Assembly (NCBI RefSeq): GCF_011075055.1
Contig: NW_025401109.1
Coordinates: 1-64,000, forward strand
Source: Mangifera indica
Lineage: Eukaryota > Streptophyta > Magnoliopsida > Sapindales > Anacardiaceae
Reading direction: 5' to 3'
DNA length: 64,000 bases
A program made the translations under genes and the position numbers. Below, piece after piece: positions 58,695 through 64,000 of the stretch. The notes under the pieces are model-generated. The model ran no database searches. It was not told the origin of the DNA and worked only from the letters and a program-made list of their open reading frames with translations. Numbering within the stretch: position 1 is the first letter of the stretch; each line of letters starts with the position of its first letter.

Positions 58695-61245
58695 TTATTT
58701 GGAAACCCTAATTACCAATGACCCTTCTTTACCATTGTCACAATCTTATCACTTTCAATCCCACCATCTTATATAAGTTATTGGCAACAACCCATATAGA
58801 CCAGGGACTCCTCAAAGTGATGTAACAATATGAAAGTGAGGAAGAAGATGAAAAGCAAAAGAGAAAAAGAAAACATCATGGTCAGAATTATGTTTTGAAC
58901 TGGTTAGCAGAGAATTGCAGATCCCATAGTGATGGAAGCTCCAGCACCAAAAAGCCTAAAGAAGAGCCACACACTCCATAGGGAAGCCTTGTGAGTCACT
59001 TTCTCAACTAAAATTGGTGATCAGTTTTTGTTTTTATTTTTCTCTTATTTTTAGTAACAAGGAAGCTTTACTTGAATTGAATTATCATTTTAAGGTTGAA
59101 CCTATCAACCAAGCAAATAAAATCTTAAGTTTTGATATATCGTTGGCTAAATTTGAATTCTTACTCTTATATTAGAATCTCTCTTCTTTACCATTTGAAA
59201 AACTTTTTTTTCTGCATTTCTTTTCTTTTGATTTAAACATTTTAAACCAAAATTCATTATTATTATAAATATTGTTTCCATGCAAAAGGCCATGCACTTT
59301 CAGTCTCGAAAGCCGTAAAGTTAAATTATGGGCATGGGGTCGTCTCGTCTTGAAGCTATTCAAATTGTTGATTGACCTCATTTTCTATTCATTTTAATTT
59401 TCTTTTCCATTAGTGCTTGTCTTTGTCTCATCATTTGAGCTTTCACAATGATCAGTAGTTCTTTCAATTTAAATCACTGAACCAATGATTTTTTAGGGTT
59501 GATAAGAAAGACACTTCAATTATGAGAATGTGCTTTCTTTATAATTTGTTTCCCCACTACCCCCCTATTACAATAATATACCATGATACTAACTTTCGCA
59601 TCTCTTATAATAACACAAGACAAAACCTCTCTTCATCAATTTGTGGCTGAAATTCATAAGGGTGGATGTACACTTAGCCGAGTTTGAATATTTTTTAGTT
59701 CAAGATTAGTATAAATAAAAAAATAGGGTAATTTGTGTTCGGTTTAAGTTCATTGAGTCAATAATATAGTTAAAGTTTAACTCAATCTTTAAGTTCGAAG
59801 TTTAAAACTCGATTTGAGTTTATTATTCGAATTTATAACTTGAATTTATAGCTTAAATTTATGACTTGTTGACAAACAATATCATTTTATCCAATAATGA
59901 GTAAAACAATATTGTTTTGATAATTATTTGATATATCTCGAATCAAATAGTGAATCAAATTCAAACCAAATCAAATTATCATTCGACTTATAAATTAGAC
60001 TGAACCGAACTCTCTCTATCTTGAGTTTAACTTGTATTCATGATAAATATGTTAAACCTTTTAACTCAAACTCGATTTGAATACGATGTAAATGAATTCG
60101 AGATAAGTTGAGATGAGCCAACCAACTTTTGAAACTTAGTTAGCTTGTTCGAGTCAAGCCCTACAAATTCGTCTTTAGAATGAATTGATTTACGCTAGTT
60201 AAAGTTTCTGGGGTTGACCCCTAGCTCAGCAAAAATGTTCAACAGTTCAACTTAATTTTATCGACAACAAAATGTCACACAGTGAAATATAGATCTCCTT
60301 TTGCATTCTTGAATACCCTTTTGTTTATTTTTATGATAGTTATTCATAATTAAAAAATGATTTTAATTAGAGATTAATATTGTGAGACCTTAAAAATGAG
60401 AATGAGATTGAAATTAAATTATGATGTTGTCAAATGGTGATTGATGCTAACAATATCTATGCAATCGGAACACTGGCTCAGCCTTGTGGTACAACCTATG
60501 TGGGTCTCCGACACCACACCAGGGTGATTAAATCTGGTTTGATTGTTGAAGTTAAGCCCATAAAAAATTTTAGACTAAAATTTAGGACCTTCTATTTTGG
60601 TTTCATATTTTTTTGTTTAGATCTAGGTCATTAAAAATTTTGGACTTCGAGCTTATTATGGGCCAATTTGTAATTTTAAAAAACCTGCAAAAACACTCTT
60701 GTAAAGTTGTAAGTTTGAAAATCTGATAAATACAATCCTATTTATAATAAATTTTTGTGTCTGGTTATTTAAACTCAAACCTGATAATTTAATTAAAAAA
60801 ATATTTTATCCAAGCTTGTTTGCGGCCAGAATTTTGTTGCGCTTGAAATTTATTTTGTTGGGCCTAAAAATCCGGCTTCGGGCTTATCTAACCCAATTTA
60901 CAATCCAACCAGCAACCATCTTCAACTTAATTCTTAAGGACAAATCTATCAAAAGATTATTCGGACGGGCTAAGAAGGAATTAAAAGCCCAAAATTAAAA
61001 TTGGCCCATGGGTTGGAGTTTCATCTTCTATTGATATTATTGTATGAATTTTGTGACTGGTTCCATCAAAATTTTTAGGCCAGAATCATGCCTTCAACCG
61101 CCGGAAGGATTGGTTTGCAGATCGACTAATCCGTCTGGTCAATGAGACTAATAACTTTAATATGATATAATTAAAATTATATTTAATATATTACAACGTT
61201 TGACAATGATAAATTCAAGTTTTAAAACAATGGTTTTAACAGAAG
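58695..61245 (-). repeat. Inverted segmental duplication, copy B
   Basis: Reverse complement of this block aligns with 19123-19990 followed by 22835-24695, in the same order. Near 60420-60470 the two parts meet without the 2.8 kb found in copy A. Landmarks: AACTAAAATTGGTGATCAG, CACAAATTGATGAAG, GAGCTAGGGGTCAA (all as read on one strand or the other), GGTGTGGTGTC and GGATTGGTTTGCAGATCG. Confidence 0.82.
58845..58980 (+). pseudogene. Unrecognised coding exon remnant, conserved in both duplication copies
   Basis: In one frame the sequence reads YESEEEDEKQKRKRK, then HHGQNYVLNWLAENCRSHSD and GSSSTKKPKEEPHTP before a stop at 58978. An acidic-basic stretch followed by a compact, codon-like C-terminus suggests a real protein end. 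Upstream, TPQSDVT joins only through a frameshift. Copy A (minus strand, about 24540-24340) has the same segment with stops and replacements (QNYVLN then a stop). I do not recognise the protein. It may be the last exon of a gene lost in both copies, or still partly used in copy B. Confidence 0.4.
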
Positions 61246-62580
61246 TTGAAATTTGAAATAATTACGTATAATTTGCTACAGACACACGCCTTTAGCCATG
61301 CACCCCTTTAAAGGTGGCAATGGAAGGCCGAAAATGGCAATATTTGACGTGTCATGGGTTGTGCCATGACAAAGCCTCAGAAAAATGTAGGCCCACCAAA
61401 GCCTAAGACCTGTGATATAGCCCACGACAAGACCAGTTGGGCCTCGGTGGCCTTTTTATTCATATTTCCTAATCTATTCATATTCAAAAAGTCCTTTGTA
61501 GGGAAATGCATAAACCATAGGGAAAAAAGTTATCAAAGGAAAAGGAGGAAATGTTTTTTTTTTTTTTGTTATTAATCAAAAACTTTATAGATTGATAGAT
61601 AGAGAAAAAAAAATGTTGAAAATGTGATTGGTCACACATCCTTGATTTATAATATTGTATTTTCTTTTTATATACCTAAACCATAAACCATATTGGACAA
61701 AATAGTAATTTTCTAGTTCTAATTATAAAATGATTTCATTTGATTTGAGATTTTGTCAAACCCTTTTTTTCTTTTTTCTTTTTTTCAATTTAATTTAAAA
61801 AATTTTCTAAATCGAATTGTGCATAGCCTTAAGAGGGGGAAGTTCTAACATCAAACCTTAGGGGTGGCATACGTATACGTGACCTTTCGTAAACTTGACT
61901 TGGTTAGCCGTATTGGACTTATGAAATAGTATTATAAAACCTAGATTGGATTGACAAGTTTGATCGAATACTGGTAAAAGTTTAAGCTATCAATCTGGAT
62001 TGGCTACGGTTAAACTAAGTAATCATGATGGGTCACAATTTAACTGCTAAGTCAGTTTGGTTTGACTAATATGATAACATCAACATAACATTAATATGAC
62101 CAAATCTTCTTTTCAAATTTTAATTATATTCGATACTAAAATCATTGATTTGTATGTCCGATTGACCCACAGCTAGGTCATTGAATCAGATTAAGGCCTG
62201 ATCTAGGTTTGGTTAGGAAACATTGTTATCATAGTAGTTGAAACACGTATAGTATTATGTATCAAAAACTTAATTTTGTGTATCATATATTGCAAAATAT
62301 GTTTTTTTGAAAATAAGGTAATAAAAAATAATTAACATATCATCATTTCGGAAAACATCACAAACAATCCCTAAAATTAAAAATTTTTTAGATACATTCT
62401 GATTATATCATCATTTCTCTAAAAAAATATATTAATATGTATTGGTACTATATCTTGTATTGTACGATATATCTACCATACTGTATTAATACAATACAAT
62501 TTATTATACATATTATTTTTACCTGTATTGTATTTTATCATATGATACTTATCATATATCATAACTGGAAAATTGTACAG
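61246..62580. other. No gene; hAT-like patch
   Basis: 61310-61470 has GGTGGCAATGG, GTCATGGGTTGTGCCATGAC and GGCCC words like the hAT-derived repeats elsewhere. The inverted pair GTCATGG...CCATGAC is notable. 61860-62220 contains GGTTTGACT/AGTCAGTT-type dispersed repeat text. No coding signal. Confidence 0.45.
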
Positions 62581-63194
62581 TTGATCTTCTTCATTCCTTT
62601 TTGAAACTTCTCAAACAAGTGGCTTCTTTTCCCTTCTCTCCAGAGAATTAAGTTAAAATGTTAGGGTTTGCACATTGTCGTACTCTCTGCTTTCCGAGAA
62701 TTACTAAGAAGTAAAGAATGAAAGTCTCTAGTTTTTGAGGTCTTTACTTAATGCTGTGCTGTTTGGTTCTCGAGAAAATTTTGTATTGGAAAGGAAAGTA
62801 TGAGGATAAAATTAACTAATTTTAGCTTGAATTATCCTTTTTGCATGTGCAATCGTGGGGAAATGGAAAGTGAATAAGCTAACATGTTTATGTCTCTTGG
62901 CTTGACTTACATTTATCATTTGTTGGTTTCTGAGAAAATGCTGAGAATCAATAGCGCCAAAGCTTGTAAATTACGAAGTTTAGAACTAGTATTCAGGTTT
63001 CTCTAAAGAAATGTGTGGGCTAATTGTTTTTTTTTTCTTTCTTTCTTTTGTTAATTTTATGGAGGTGTGTAAATTGAGCCTACTGCCACTATGAAGTTTA
63101 ATTCTTGTTTTGATTCTTAGTATATTGAAACTTCTTTAGTTTTCTTGTTCATGGCTTTTGTAATTCTGGTTTTATCATTCTGTATCTGTTTCAG

Positions 63195-63245
63195 AGAAAC
63201 TTACATTAGATCGAAGCATTACCTAACAAGCTTAAGGCAAAAACT
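63195..63245 (+). CDS. Possible internal exon of an unidentified gene
   Basis: A TTCTGTATCTGTTTCAG acceptor and a GTAAGTGC donor enclose 51 bp. One frame is open: ETYIRSKHYLTSLRQKL, a plausible coding peptide that I cannot assign. Upstream DNA (62580-63190) has the T-rich, lower-repeat look of plant introns and leaders, including an ATG at 62659. A MULE starts about 110 bp downstream, so any gene would continue past it or be broken by it. The exon could equally be a leader exon or chance. Confidence 0.3.
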
Positions 63246-63356
63246 GTAAGTGCAACTTAGTCAAAAGTTTAATTTTAAAATGTTTTCAGTGTAACACACC
63301 TCATTTTCTTATTACCTCTCCCTTTATATTAAAAAAACTAACTATATACAAATAAA

Positions 63357-64000
63357 AGCCAAAGGACTATTTCACCCCCCAAGTTTAAGTGCTACCCCAA
63401 AGTCACACCAATGAGGTTTGAAAAACCCAAAATCTCATCTATTAGTTAAAAATCACAGTTATGGTAAAGGGCAAAATCGTCTTTTAACAAAAACTAAAGT
63501 TTTATTACTTTGAGCCCCATTAGCTTGAAAATCTCACAATTCTCCCCACCTGAAGTTTGAAAAATCAAAATTTCCTCCTTAGGGTTGCAATTCATGGTCG
63601 GAGTCGTCGGAGATGGCCGTCTCCGATGGCGTTGGCTCTCCATCCAAGCTCAACTCTCCTTGCCGATCACTTTCTAGCCACCGGTGTAGGCTATTTCCTT
63701 CGACAAATACAAAATCGGGGTGTTTTTGTCTGGGACAAAGATGATTTCGTTTTTGTCAGAGACAAAGACGATCGTTGGTAGTCTTCGACGGTCACATCAT
63801 CTCCATCTGAGACCTTTGAGGGTCATTTTCGTCTCAAATGAAGACAATCCGACAAAGATAATTTCGTTTTTGTCGGAGGAAATAGCCTACGCCAATGGTT
63901 GGAAAGTGATCGGCAAGGATAGTTGAGCCCGAATGGAGAGCCAATGCCACTGGAGAAGACTATCTTCGGTGACTTTGACCATGATTTGCAAACCCTAGGG
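63357..64000. mobile_element. MULE-like element, left end, running off the window
   Basis: Starts (A)GCCAAAGGACTATTTCACCC, the family terminus with the first G changed. The interior has GACAAAGATGATTTCG repeated in direct and related forms at 63737 and 63855, plus family text AATCTCACAATTCTCCCC. The other end is outside the window. Overlapping open frames at 63557-63926 arise from the repeats. Confidence 0.65.

Noticed and set aside
60420..61000. Open frames at 60434-60634 and 60816-60998 as genes
   Set aside because: They lie in copy B of the segmental duplication and are not preserved as open frames in copy A.

Overview
This is nuclear DNA from a flowering plant, almost certainly a eudicot. 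It is AT-rich, its genes have GT-AG introns, and it carries plant-only gene families (type I non-specific lipid-transfer protein, group IIe WRKY factor) and plant transposon lineages (Copia, Gypsy-type LTR, hAT, MULE with a DUF1985 gene, LINE-like tail). The species cannot be named from the sequence. Nothing bacterial, viral or plastid-derived was seen.

Only three genes look intact, all on the + strand. They are a lipid-transfer protein (8089-8650, 2 exons), a group IIe WRKY transcription factor of the WRKY14/35 type (35690-37336, 3 exons) and a C-factor-like short-chain dehydrogenase/reductase (53007-55756, 6 exons). A possible orphan exon lies at 63195-63245. The genes do not form a pathway; they are isolated islands in repeat DNA.

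Layout. 1-2740: a decayed minus-strand Copia element running off the left edge, with its 5' LTR and primer-binding site. 3213-4539: a second, 5'-truncated Copia element. 4823-5375: a PPR pseudogene. 8-9 kb: the lipid-transfer gene. 9901-13323: a 3.4-kb solo LTR with a perfect 5-bp target duplication and an internal array of about four 444-bp repeats, next to a dead hAT transposase (13330-15620). 16.0-17.0 kb: a LINE-like tail and a broken Rieske iron-sulfur gene fragment. 17668-18494: a Copia-type solo LTR. 19.1-24.7 kb: one copy of an inverted segmental duplication whose partner is 58.7-61.2 kb. 26-33 kb: gene-poor DNA with several small Mutator-like (MULE) elements sharing GGCC-ended termini. 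35.7-37.5 kb: the WRKY gene. 38-45 kb: MITEs, an hAT element with a target duplication, and a cluster of direct and inverted repeats. 45400-52713: a decayed 7.3-kb MULE with terminal inverted repeats, a target duplication, two kinds of subterminal array, a DUF1985 (Ulp1-associated) gene remnant, a mudrA-like N-terminal remnant and a younger MULE nested inside it. 53-56 kb: the dehydrogenase gene, starting about 290 bp beyond that MULE. 56-64 kb: repeats and the second copy of the segmental duplication.

The main story is layered transposition. Several insertions are supported by target-site duplications read directly from the sequence. I found no convincing new biological system. The least ordinary objects are the DUF1985 MULE with its duplicated small exons, and the inverted segmental duplication containing a decayed, unrecognised coding exon.
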